A DNA stretch of 42,651 nt, taken from positions 1-42,651 of the forward strand of contig JAKPGL010000067.1 in assembly GCA_029550925.1 (NCBI GenBank), written 5' to 3'. The notes under the pieces are model-generated. The model searched no databases. It was not told the origin of the DNA and was given only the letters and a program-made list of their open reading frames with translations. The DNA is from Planctomycetota bacterium (GTDB lineage Bacteria; Planctomycetota; Planctomycetia; Pirellulales; Thermoguttaceae). Shown here piece after piece: positions 1 through 8,015 of the stretch. The first letter of the stretch is position 1, and every line of letters begins with the position of its first letter. The translations under genes were made by a program, and so were the position numbers.

Positions 1-29
1 TACTGATCAAAAGAACGTTTGCCTTCCAT

Positions 30-106
30 GGCGATCCCTCTCCGTTACCATGGGCCAATTGGATTTGCTTTTTTTGCCCATATTCTGAGAGAGGGATCGC
101 CTTTTT
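30..106 (+). terminator. Terminator-like nested hairpin
   Basis: A 13-bp perfect inverted repeat (30-42 with 89-101) encloses a second 6-bp one (50-55 with 76-81). A run of five T follows on the plus strand at 102-106. This fits a rho-independent terminator for a plus-strand gene left of the window. On the minus strand no T run follows, so it is unlikely to serve the DUF1559 fragment. Confidence 0.45.
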
Positions 107-137
107 GACAAGACGAATTAGGTTTTCGGATAGGCTC

Positions 138-593
138 TTAGAACTGAGTTGCGTCGATGGGTTGTCCATCTTTGCGGTTACATACCCGTTTGAAAATATC
201 CAGCGAGATCGAGTAGCTGATCGGCCGTACAGAACCATCGCACAGGACCACGTTGAAGCCGCCGGGGTGCGAGGCGCCGAAGGCAAACCGCCGAGATGCA
301 TAGCCGGAGTGGCTGACGTTGGGATCAGGGTTGTTCCAGTCGGGGATTGGTTGAAAATAGCCCCATCGCATGATGTCCCAGTCCCAGCCGTCCACATAGC
401 CGCCGTCGTCGTCGCTCTGGTGTTGCCCCAGAAGACCGATGTTCAATGTTTTTTCGCCCACCAAGATGGTGTTCGATGTCCCGTCGCGGATATGGGCGAT
501 GGAGACCGAACCGGAGCATTTGTCGCCTTTGTTCGGATCGGGCCGGCGGGTGATGGGGGCGTCGCGTCCGTTGCCGGCGATGCCCCAGCCCAT
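138..593 (-). pseudogene. DUF1559 (H-X9-DG) protein, C-terminal remnant
   Basis: The reading frame encodes the last part of a DUF1559 protein, the planctomycete family of prepilin-like secreted proteins. Visible are the conserved GTSNTILVGEK segment and the C-terminal H-X9-DG signature (HPGGFNVVLCDG), about 40 residues before the stop. Members are normally about 300-370 residues and start with a type IV prepilin leader. Here the frame is closed by a stop at 615-617, just upstream of the first possible ATG at 593, so the N-terminal pilin helix and the middle of the protein are missing. The divergent sialidase-like gene starts at 690, which leaves no room for the rest. It is therefore most likely a truncated remnant, although expression of the fragment cannot be excluded. 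Confidence 0.7.
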
Positions 594-689
594 GTTGCCC
601 TCGGCAGATTTGATTTATGGCGCCAAGGTCAATGCAATCCAAATACAGCCTTTAGTTATGATTTTTCCGTTTTTTAAGGAGAGCGAACT

Positions 690-2576
690 ATGCGAGGCAT
701 TTTGAGTATGGTTTTTGGGGGGTGCGTTTTGTGGACTGCTTGGTGGGGCGTGGCGGCAGAGCGCGGTTCCGACGGCAATAGGCCTGGCCAATACTTCCCA
801 GGCGCATTGGATGCAGAGAGGATGGACGGTCGGATGCTGGCCAAGGCCGAAATCGCCGCAATTAGCCCGGACACGGCCCATCCACGAACCCGCGACTGGC
901 GAAATATCCGGACCGGCTACCCCATCCCTGATGAAAACTACTGCGACCAACCCTATGTGGTGGTTACCAAGCAGGGGCATTGGATCTGTGTGCTGACGAC
1001 CGGTCCGGGCAAGGAGTCGGAACCTGGTCAGCACGTTGTGGCCACCATCAGCACCGATCAGGGACGCACATGGTCCTCTCTGATCGACATCGAACCATCG
1101 GGAGAAATAGAATCTTCCTGGGTCGTGCCGCTGATGACCCCCTATGGGCGGATTTATGCGTTTTACAATTACAACGGTGATCGGATCCGAAAGTTGCCCC
1201 GGCCGCCTTATCAGGCGACCACCTTGGGATGGTACGTGTTCAAGTATTCCGATGACGGAGGCCGAACCTGGTCCACCCAGCGCTATCGGCTGCCGATCCG
1301 GCTGACCGCCTGCGATCGGGCCAACGATTGGCAAGGCAAAGTCCAGATGTTCTGGGGGATCGACAAGCCAAACATCGTCGGCGGCGACGTAGTATTCGCC
1401 TTTACCAAGTTGGGCCGCCACATGCTGGAACTGGGCGAAGGATGGCTGTTTCGGTCGCCAAACCTGTTGACCGAGCGAGACCCTTTGAAAATCCAGTGGC
1501 AGTTGCTGCCCGAAGGCGAGCATGGCATCCGGGCCGAGGAGTTCGGCTCCGTGCAGGAAGAGCATAACATTGTTCCGCTGAGCGACGGCTCGCTTTACTG
1601 CGTGTATCGGACCACACAAGGTTATCCCTGCCACTCCTACAGCCGGGACGGCGGGCGCACCTGGACCCGGCCCGAACCGATGACCTACAGCCCCGGCGGC
1701 CGACGCATCAAACATCCCCGAGCCTGTCCCATGGTGTGGCGAACCCAAGAAGGAAAATACCTCTTCTGGTTCCATAACCACGGCGGGCGAAGTTACGAGG
1801 GCCGAAACCCTGTCTGGATCGCAGGCGGCGTCGAACGGGCGGGACGCATCCACTGGAGCCAACCGGAAATCCTCCTCTACGATCCCGATCCCAACGCCCG
1901 CATCAGCTATCCCGACCTAATCGAACAGGATGGCCGCTATTGGGTCTCCGAAACCCAAAAATCGATCGCCCGCATCCATCCAATCGATAAGACTCTGCTG
2001 GAAGGACTTTGGACCCAAGGGCAGATCAAGGAAGTCAGTCGGAACGGCTTGCTCCTGGACGCCGACAGCCAACAGATTGCCGCCGGAGAAGCAGACCTGC
2101 CTGGACGCCCATTGGACTTAGGACGCACGGGCGGGCTTACCGTGGAAGTATGGGTACGGTTTACGCGGTTACAGGCCGGACAGGTACTCCTGGATTGCCG
2201 TCAGCGCAACGGCGGAGGAATACGCCTGACCACCACGGAACAAAAAACAGTTCGTCTGGAGCTAAGCGACGGGGTCCACTCGGCCAGTTGGGACACCGAC
2301 TCCGGCGTCCTACAGCCTGGAAAATTCCACCATATTGTCGCTATAGTCGATGATGGCCCGAAGGTGATCTGTTTTGTCGTGGATGGGATTCTATGCGACG
2401 GCGGCCAAGATCGGCAATTCGGTTGGGGCCGGTACAGCAGCGATCTGGGCGATGTGAGCGGGACGCAAAAACTTCTCCTAGCCCCTTCGCTCCAGGGAGA
2501 GCTGGTCCGAGTTCGCCTCTACGAGCGAGCTTTGCGAATCTCGGAAGCAGTGGCCCATCAGCAGGCCGGCCCATGA
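690..2576 (+). CDS. Secreted sialidase-like Asp-box protein with C-terminal LamG-like domain
   Basis: This 628-residue protein has an N-terminal signal peptide (about residues 1-23, hydrophobic, ending near VAA). Asp-box (BNR) motifs of the type S-x-D-x-G-x-T-W appear at about residues 121-128 (STDQGRTW), 187-194 (SDDGGRTW) and 318-325 (SRDGGRTW). This indicates a six-bladed sialidase-type propeller in the first 450 residues. The C-terminal 160 residues look like a concanavalin A/LamG jelly roll, ending in the typical VRLYERAL pattern. Such proteins in planctomycetes are predicted to be exported glycoside hydrolases or glycan-binding proteins. True sialidase activity is not shown, because the arginine triad cannot be assigned by eye. 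The start is supported by AAGGAG at 677-682. It is transcribed alone and converges on the lipase gene. Confidence 0.8.
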   Translation: MRGILSMVFGGCVLWTAWWGVAAERGSDGNRPGQYFPGALDAERMDGRMLAKAEIAAISPDTAHPRTRDWRNIRTGYPIPDENYCDQPYVVVTKQGHWICVLTTGPGKESEPGQHVVATISTDQGRTWSSLIDIEPSGEIESSWVVPLMTPYGRIYAFYNYNGDRIRKLPRPPYQATTLGWYVFKYSDDGGRTWSTQRYRLPIRLTACDRANDWQGKVQMFWGIDKPNIVGGDVVFAFTKLGRHMLELGEGWLFRSPNLLTERDPLKIQWQLLPEGEHGIRAEEFGSVQEEHNIVPLSDGSLYCVYRTTQGYPCHSYSRDGGRTWTRPEPMTYSPGGRRIKHPRACPMVWRTQEGKYLFWFHNHGGRSYEGRNPVWIAGGVERAGRIHWSQPEILLYDPDPNARISYPDLIEQDGRYWVSETQKSIARIHPIDKTLLEGLWTQGQIKEVSRNGLLLDADSQQIAAGEADLPGRPLDLGRTGGLTVEVWVRFTRLQAGQVLLDCRQRNGGGIRLTTTEQKTVRLELSDGVHSASWDTDSGVLQPGKFHHIVAIVDDGPKVICFVVDGILCDGGQDRQFGWGRYSSDLGDVSGTQKLLLAPSLQGELVRVRLYERALRISEAVAHQQAGP

Positions 2577-2610
2577 GCAAGCGGCAGACCAGAACAACTT
2601 CTCTAGCGTC

Positions 2611-2628
2611 AAAAAGGGAGCCCTTTTT
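2611..2628. terminator. Bidirectional terminator hairpin
   Basis: A perfect inverted repeat, five A plus GGG on one side and CCC plus five T on the other, lies between the convergent ends of the sialidase-like gene (2576) and the lipase gene (2643). The symmetric A and T tracts make it usable as an intrinsic terminator on both strands. Confidence 0.55.
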
Positions 2629-2642
2629 CGTAGGAATGAAAG

Positions 2643-3755
2643 CTACTTCATTTGGCTGTCCGATTCCGCAGAAGCTTCGGCATCCAAGGCAGTATGCACT
2701 CTTTCTCGATAGTTTTCTATGGCATGGTCGCGGAGCCAAGGGAGATTACCCTTTAGCGATGTTCCCCTAGAGATGCGATCTGCCTTGCGGAGGGCGGCTT
2801 TCAACTGTTCAAATTCCTCTGGAGACATTGGGACAAGAGCGTCTTCCTGAGGCAATCCCTTTAAGGGAGCGATGCGGGAGGGCGACCGGAGCGGTGCAAA
2901 ACGCTCGATCTGGCCGTCGTGAAACCAGATCCTCGCACCACAATGGACATAGGTTGGTGGAACCCGCGGCACAATGTCTTTGCCATTGACAAAATAGGTA
3001 TAACGACGCACCAACAATTGATCCAGATACTCACCAAGCTGCGGTTGAACCACCATCGGTTGGCCGAACGTGAGAACGCCGTTGACCGGAAACTTTTCGT
3101 TCTCGATCAAATCGTAGGCGCACACCAGGGCCAACGCTCCCCCCAAGCTATGGCCTGTGATCCATAGATATTTCGGCGCCCCTTCCTTCAAACGAGCCAG
3201 TATCTGCGATCGAAGCGACTGCTGCGGGTTAGGCGTGGCATGGTAGGCCTCGTAGAAACCTTTATGGATGGTCCCATGCGGGGTCTCAGCGGTCCGACAG
3301 TCCAAGTTGACCAGCCAATCGGCCTGGTCATCCGTACCGCGAAAAACCACCACGGCAACGTCCGCCGCCCAGACAACATAGCCGACCATGCTTTCCGCGG
3401 TCACAGGACGTACTTGTTCTAGTCCCAACGTATGGAAGGCTTTTTCTGCTTCTTCTGGAGCCAGATAGGCCTTCTCGCACAGGACGGCCAAAAGCTCGAC
3501 GATTGGCCACTCCGGCGCTTTTTCCGAATCCCAAGCCGATCGAAGCTTTTCCAATGAGCCGACAAGGGAGCTTTCTTTCCCCTCAGCGGGCACAGGTTCT
3601 TCCTTTCTCGAAGGGTTTTCTTCGCAACCTAAAACGCAGACCATACAGACGAAAACGCCTGCCGCCGACAATAACCGAACCAATCCACCAAGCAGCACCG
3701 ACGCCGCCGAAATCCATGTCTGGGCATTTTTCATGGGCGAATACTCCTTTTTCAC
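2643..3755 (-). CDS. Class 3 lipase (alpha/beta hydrolase) lipoprotein
   Basis: This is a 370-residue protein with a hydrophobic N-terminus and a lipobox (CVLGC, lipidated Cys about residue 44), so it is probably anchored to a membrane. The Lipase_3 core is clear: VFRG at about 137-140, the nucleophile elbow GHSLGG with Ser203, KDIVPRVPP with Asp260, and a likely catalytic His344 in DHAIENY near the C-terminus. The family hydrolyses acylglycerols or related esters; the substrate here is unknown. Between the lipobox and the hydrolase domain lies a charged, proline-rich linker. A second in-frame ATG eight codons downstream could be the real start. It follows the oxidoreductase gene by 9 bp on the same strand, so co-transcription is likely. 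Confidence 0.82.
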   Translation of the reverse strand: MKKEYSPMKNAQTWISAASVLLGGLVRLLSAAGVFVCMVCVLGCEENPSRKEEPVPAEGKESSLVGSLEKLRSAWDSEKAPEWPIVELLAVLCEKAYLAPEEAEKAFHTLGLEQVRPVTAESMVGYVVWAADVAVVVFRGTDDQADWLVNLDCRTAETPHGTIHKGFYEAYHATPNPQQSLRSQILARLKEGAPKYLWITGHSLGGALALVCAYDLIENEKFPVNGVLTFGQPMVVQPQLGEYLDQLLVRRYTYFVNGKDIVPRVPPTYVHCGARIWFHDGQIERFAPLRSPSRIAPLKGLPQEDALVPMSPEEFEQLKAALRKADRISRGTSLKGNLPWLRDHAIENYRERVHTALDAEASAESDSQMK

Positions 3756-3764
3756 CAGTCTGGC

Positions 3765-5012
3765 TTATTTACCTCGGCCGAGGCCGGGTAGGGCGCAGGG
3801 GTAGGTACCGTCGGGATTGGGCTGCACGGGCGGCGGGGTTTGCCAGGTGCATTCGCTCGGACCAAGCCGCTCCTGGGACCGGATGGCCTCCTCCCAGGTG
3901 ATCACCTGTCCGGTGTAGCTTGCCATTCGGCCCATGACGGCGGTCATACTGCTAGTGGCGCCGTAGTCGCCTTCGCAGCGGTAGGCCCCCTGGCCGCGAA
4001 TACTGGCCATCAGATCTTCATGCTCCCGTTGGTAAGGGTTGATCAGGCGCTTGGATCGCATATCCCGGGGCGTTAGTTTCCCATAACCCCACGGTCCGGT
4101 ACCCAGGGTCATCTGGCTCCGCTCGCCGTGGACGGTTTCGGAAACATGCGTCCATGTGCCGGGCTGTTGCCGGGCCTGACAGATCAGCCGAACCCCACCA
4201 GGATATTCAAACTCCAGAAAATGGTGGTCCCAGAGATCGCCGCAGCCGGGGCCGATCCGCACCTGCCGACCGCCGCTGCCCTGGACCCGTACCGGCGTGT
4301 GGCCGACGACCCAATTGGCCACGTCGATTTGATGGGTAGCCTGTTCGACCAGAAAATCGCCGCACAGCCAGACGAACACGCCCCAATGGCGGATTTGGTA
4401 TTCCAGTTCGGGCATGTTAGCGGGTTTGGTCCAGCCGGCCCGTCCGCCGCCCGGCATGTTGAAATAGGTGCGGATCAGATGCACCTGGCCGATGGTCCCC
4501 TGATGGATTTTTTCGACGGCTTCCAGGTAGCTGGGCTGATGGCGTCGCTGGAGGCCTACGACCACCGACAAGCCCCGGCGTCGGGCCTCCTGATTGGTCT
4601 GTAGGAGGCTTCGGTAACCAGGGGCGTCGATACAACAGGGTTTTTCCATGAATACATGTTTGCCGGCTCGAATGGCCGCCGCATAATGGGCCGGGCGAAA
4701 ATAGGGCGGGGTGGCCAATAGCACCAAATCCACGCCGGCAGCCAAAAGCCGATCCACCGCATCGAACCCCACAAATCGCCGCTCCGGCGGCACATCAATC
4801 TTTGGCCGAAGCTCCTCGTATTTGCTTAAGTTTTTCAGGGCGGTTTCGATGCGTTCTAGGAACAGGTCGGCCATGGCCACGAGCCGAACCGCCCCCGACG
4901 TGAGCAAACTCTCCCGGCAGGCCCCGGTCCCTCGGTTGCCGCAGCCGACCAGCCCAATGTGGATCGTCTCGTCGTTGGACATATGTACGTTTGGAATTGC
5001 CTCGGCTTGCAT
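3765..5012 (-). CDS. Gfo/Idh/MocA family NAD(P)-dependent oxidoreductase
   Basis: This 415-residue protein has the family's two-domain layout. The N-terminal Rossmann fold carries the dinucleotide-binding loop GCGNRG at about residues 23-28. The signature EKP, which positions the cofactor and active site, is at about 123-125. In the C-terminal alpha/beta domain an EQATHQID segment around residues 230-240 supplies the usual catalytic His/Asp region. Members oxidise or reduce sugars, inositols and related polyols; the substrate here is not predictable. The first ten residues are unlike the family and a second ATG at 4982 lies just before the typical start, so either start is possible. No twin-arginine leader is visible, unlike many planctomycete paralogues. 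Confidence 0.85.
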   Translation of the reverse strand: MQAEAIPNVHMSNDETIHIGLVGCGNRGTGACRESLLTSGAVRLVAMADLFLERIETALKNLSKYEELRPKIDVPPERRFVGFDAVDRLLAAGVDLVLLATPPYFRPAHYAAAIRAGKHVFMEKPCCIDAPGYRSLLQTNQEARRRGLSVVVGLQRRHQPSYLEAVEKIHQGTIGQVHLIRTYFNMPGGGRAGWTKPANMPELEYQIRHWGVFVWLCGDFLVEQATHQIDVANWVVGHTPVRVQGSGGRQVRIGPGCGDLWDHHFLEFEYPGGVRLICQARQQPGTWTHVSETVHGERSQMTLGTGPWGYGKLTPRDMRSKRLINPYQREHEDLMASIRGQGAYRCEGDYGATSSMTAVMGRMASYTGQVITWEEAIRSQERLGPSECTWQTPPPVQPNPDGTYPCALPGLGRGK

Positions 5013-5173
5013 AAAAGTTCTGCACTTGGAAAGTAATTTAGAAGCAGTTTCTAGGAGAATACCTCAACCAATGGCAATCTCTACGGAGTTTGGTCAATCC
5101 TAAGTTACAAGAAAATGGCGTGCTATGTTGTTAAATTGACATTCTCCTCTAAAGGACGTTATTCTTCTAGGCG

Positions 5174-5557
5174 TCATTGAGATTCCAAATCCCTATGGAG
5201 GGGTAAATTGCGAATACGAATAGTTGTCTCTTCGACGAGTACAATCACTCCCTCTACTAAAAGATTTTCTATTTTTGACAGACATTCTTGGAGTCGTCGC
5301 CATAGATTCTGAGGATGGGAATTGAAAAGCCGAAAGATGATCACCGAAGGGCTTTTCTCTCCCGCAAAGGCCAACAAATGTCCGTAGTCTAAATCATGGG
5401 TAATAATAATTTCGCCGTTCTTCCTTGCCTCTGTTAGAATGGTGGAATCCGAAGCACGGGCTAACCCTACTTCTCCCACATGCCGACATACGTGTCCTTG
5501 GAGCGTCAATCGGTACGCCAGTTCTCGGGGGACATTCATATTCAACAGGAATTTCAT
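5174..5557 (-). CDS. DUF5615 PIN-like protein, probable toxin
   Basis: The protein of about 127 residues starts [10 protein letters not shown] and carries the DUF5615 pattern: N-terminal beta strand, RASD motif, then ITHDLDYG (the conserved second acidic site) and [12 protein letters not shown]5615 proteins are PIN-like ribonuclease-fold toxins usually paired with DUF433 antitoxins. The start chosen (5557) gives an ATGA four-base overlap with the DUF433 gene, typical of translational coupling. The longer open frame upstream runs through the DUF433 gene and is not credible. The family's first acidic residue (usually LLDEN) is replaced by Asn6 (LLNMN), seen directly here. If the acid is essential, nuclease activity may be altered. 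Confidence 0.75.
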   Translation of the reverse strand: MKFLLNMNVPRELAYRLTLQGHVCRHVGEVGLARASDSTILTEARKNGEIIITHDLDYGHLLAFAGEKSPSVIIFRLFNSHPQNLWRRLQECLSKIENLLVEGVIVLVEETTIRIRNLPLHRDLESQ

Positions 5558-5805
5558 TTTCCCACCACCTCTTGCAAGGGGATGACTCTTTCCTCCATGG
5601 CCCAAGCGGCATATCCTAAGGCCTGGTAAATATCCTCCTGCTCCAATTCTGGCCACTGTCGAAGAATCTCTTCGATACTCATCCCAGAACTTAGATAACT
5701 CAGGATCGAAGCCACCGGGATTCTGAGACCTCGAACACAGGGCTTGCCGAAGCATTTTTCCGGGTCGATCGTAATCCGATCAAACTTGTAATGTCGAATC
5801 TCCAT
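5554..5805 (-). CDS. DUF433 antitoxin-like DNA-binding protein
   Basis: This small protein of 83 residues matches DUF433 throughout: [21 protein letters not shown], then a helical part with [16 protein letters not shown] and a tail of the kind that follows [10 protein letters not shown]. The family has a winged-helix-like fold and is normally the antitoxin and autorepressor of a DUF5615 partner, which follows directly here with a 4-bp overlap. AAGGAA about 8 bases upstream supports the start at 5805. The first 26 bases overlap the 3' end of miaB in another frame, so the pair appears to be read from the miaB transcript, from a promoter within miaB, or both. Confidence 0.8.
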   Translation of the reverse strand: MEIRHYKFDRITIDPEKCFGKPCVRGLRIPVASILSYLSSGMSIEEILRQWPELEQEDIYQALGYAAWAMEERVIPLQEVVGK

Positions 5806-7228
5806 AGGATATTCCTTTGCAAGAATAAGGAACGATCTGGGGCTGCTCCTCCAGTAAACCCAACAGCGTTGTCGGCGTAACGCCGGTGATCCGGACCCAG
5901 CAGAATTGCCCGGTCAGACGCCGATCGCCTGGAAAGACGACGATCCGGTCGCAGGGGGTTCGGCCAGTCAGTTGGAGGGTGGATTGGCTCTCCGGGGATT
6001 TTCGCCCGGTCTTGCTGGGGCCTTCGACCAGCACTTCCACCCGGCGGCCGATAAACTTCTGATTCTCCTCCAAACTGATCCGATTCTGAATCTGCAAGAG
6101 TTCGTTGTTTCGGCGGCGTTTGACCGCATCGGGTACATCATCGGGATAGGCCTGGGCGGCCTTTGTACCGGGCCGAGGACTGTACTTGAAAATATAGGCG
6201 TTCTTGAACCTGGCCTCTTCCACTAGGCGAACCGTTTGCTCGAAATCCTCCTCCGTCTCGCCGCAGAAGCCGACGATAAAATCGCTGGTCACGGCCGCCT
6301 CGGGAACCGTCTGGCGAATCCGGGCCAACATCTCCCGATAATAGGCCGGCGTATATCCCCGCTGCATCCGGCGCAGGATCGCATCGGCGCCGCTTTGCAC
6401 CGGCACATGGAAATAAGGACACACCTTCGACAGGTCCCGGACCGCCTGGAGCAACTGGTCGGTCATGTGCCGTGGATGGTTCGTAACAAACCGAATCCGT
6501 CGGATGCCTTCGATCGGTTGGAGCATGGCCAGCAGGTCGGCCAGACGCACCGTCTGCCCGCCGGAGCGATATTGGTAGCTATTGACCGTCTGTCCCAGCA
6601 GGGTAACTTCCAGGCAACCGGCGTCGGCCAATCGGCGGACTTCTTGGAGGATTTCCTCCGGCGGCCGACATTGCTCCGGCCCGCGCACCCTCGGCACCAC
6701 ACAGTAGGTACAAGCCTTGTTACAGCCGGACATAATCCGCACATAGGACTGAAACGGCGGCGGAACCGACTGGGGCCGACGCGGCGGATCGAACGGTTCA
6801 AAAGCTACTAGAAGCGACGACCGCTCCGCACTTTCAGACCAGGGACTGACGGCCAGCAGGGGGCCGTTGCCGGCAGCTACCCGTTCCAAGAGCTCCGGCA
6901 GATACCGCAACCGTCCCGGTCCGACCACCAAATCCACATGGGGCGCCCGGCGGAAAATCTCCTGCCCGTCTTTCTGGGCCATGCACCCCAAAACGCCGAT
7001 GATCTTCTGCGGATGGTATTGTTTGAGGTGTTTGAGTCGGCCCAGGGCGCTATAGATTTTGTCTTCGGCGTGTTGACGCACGCTGCACGTATTGAATAAA
7101 ATTACATCTGCCTTCCGGGCGCTAGGGACCATCTCGTAGCCGAGTTGCTGCAACAGCTCGGCCGCCAACTGGCTGTCCAACTCGTTCATCTGACAGCCGA
7201 CCGTGGAAATGTAAACTCGTTTTGGCAT
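5780..7228 (-). CDS. miaB: tRNA-2-methylthio-N6-dimethylallyladenosine synthase MiaB
   Basis: This 482-residue radical-SAM methylthiotransferase adds the methylthio group at A37 of tRNAs that read UNN codons, using two [4Fe-4S] clusters. The N-terminal UPF0004 domain has its three cluster cysteines at 12 (TVGCQMN), 48 (FNTCS) and 82 (VLGCMAQ). The radical-SAM C-x3-C-x2-C motif is Cys169, Cys173 and Cys176 (GCNKACTYC). A TRAM domain follows at the C-terminus (about 400-460). [14 protein letters not shown], also typical of the family, is present. Length is normal for MiaB. The last residues after LLGLLEEQP look non-homologous because the frame runs into the start of the DUF433 gene, which suggests the original stop was lost when that pair was joined. 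Confidence 0.93.
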   Translation of the reverse strand: MPKRVYISTVGCQMNELDSQLAAELLQQLGYEMVPSARKADVILFNTCSVRQHAEDKIYSALGRLKHLKQYHPQKIIGVLGCMAQKDGQEIFRRAPHVDLVVGPGRLRYLPELLERVAAGNGPLLAVSPWSESAERSSLLVAFEPFDPPRRPQSVPPPFQSYVRIMSGCNKACTYCVVPRVRGPEQCRPPEEILQEVRRLADAGCLEVTLLGQTVNSYQYRSGGQTVRLADLLAMLQPIEGIRRIRFVTNHPRHMTDQLLQAVRDLSKVCPYFHVPVQSGADAILRRMQRGYTPAYYREMLARIRQTVPEAAVTSDFIVGFCGETEEDFEQTVRLVEEARFKNAYIFKYSPRPGTKAAQAYPDDVPDAVKRRRNNELLQIQNRISLEENQKFIGRRVEVLVEGPSKTGRKSPESQSTLQLTGRTPCDRIVVFPGDRRLTGQFCWVRITGVTPTTLLGLLEEQPQIVPYSCKGISYGDSTLQV

Positions 7229-7330
7229 AGATGGTTGACCGTCTGAGAATGCGTTTTTGGAGTGGATGGTGGGAGAAGAGCGGCGTTATGGGCTTTTGTT
7301 AGTCGGCCTGGGGCCTAGGAAGGGATAGGT

Positions 7331-7513
7331 TCAGAAGGTTTTCCTCTTCAGACTGGCTTCCAGTTCCGCTTTTTCTTTCTGTTTTCGCTGCTCGATCAGT
7401 TGTTTTTGCACTTCCTCATACATCTGGTTCCTGCGTCGAAGCATAAGCCGAACCAACGCCAACACACAAAATCCCGCCGCCGCCGCCCATAGCACCATAT
7501 CCCACCGATCCAT
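7331..7513 (-). CDS. Small single-span membrane protein of unknown function
   Basis: The predicted protein is 60 residues long: a short N-terminus, one membrane span (about residues 7-24, WAAAAGFCVLALVRLML), then a highly charged cytoplasmic tail with a Gln/Lys/Glu-rich helix that is probably a coiled coil. The start at 7513 is preferred to a longer frame because GGGAGAA lies about eight bases upstream and the longer N-terminus looks non-coding. It lies 102 bp upstream of miaB on the same strand and could share its transcript. No family was recognised. Confidence 0.55.
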   Translation of the reverse strand: MDRWDMVLWAAAAGFCVLALVRLMLRRRNQMYEEVQKQLIEQRKQKEKAELEASLKRKTF

Positions 7514-8015
7514 CGTAGGTTTCTCCCGAAAAAGGTTGCTCTTTCCATCTATCCCTCTGGGCCGACCTTTTGCTCTTCCTTGCACTTCTTTCGGAGTTCG
7601 GGGAAACAGAAGCAGGAATCCTCCGGACCAAATGCAGCCCTCAGGAAAGGGCGAAGACGCAACGAATTGCCCCGCCATATAGGCTGTTCATGCCATATCT
7701 TCCGTGGGGCCGTCCTCGCATAGTTTTTTCTCAACTTTCTGGTAAGGTTTATTTTACCGCCTGGTGAGCCGCCCGACTAGAAGAATTTAAGTCTAACAAA
7801 ACGGAGTCTCAAAAGATTCGACCTATTCTCCCTCCCTGAAGGAAGTGAGTAGGAAGGCCGTTTTGTTAGAGCTTCTAAGAAACCCGCCGTCTGGTTTTTG
7901 TTCTTCCTCGCCGGAAGGACCTGCAGGAGCACCGTCTGTCAGACGGTAAGTGGTTGGTTTCCCAGGGAACCAAGCCAGTCTTCCAGAATGGGTTTCCACA
8001 GCGTATGCTCCCCAC
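7514..8015. other. Intergenic stretch with one palindromic repeat
   Basis: No convincing coding sequence is seen in these 502 bases between nrfA and the small membrane protein gene. They contain the palindromic repeat at 7791-7872. The remainder probably holds the promoter of the small membrane protein/miaB unit, but no clear sigma-70 boxes could be chosen. Confidence 0.6.
7791..7872. repeat. Palindromic dispersed repeat, family A, copy 1
   Basis: The ends TCTAACAAAACGG (7792-7804) and CCGTTTTGTTAGA (7858-7870) are perfect inverted repeats of 13 bp. The interior (GACCTATTCT, then GAGTAGGAA) matches the reverse complement of the copy at 32583-32654. The size and self-complementary ends fit a REP-like element or a very small non-autonomous transposon. 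Confidence 0.75.

Noticed and set aside
615-1862. Long minus-strand reading frame of 415 codons opposite the sialidase-like gene
   Set aside because: It lies wholly antisense to a gene with clear Asp-box motifs and has no ribosome-binding site or family features. It is a by-product of GC-rich codon use.
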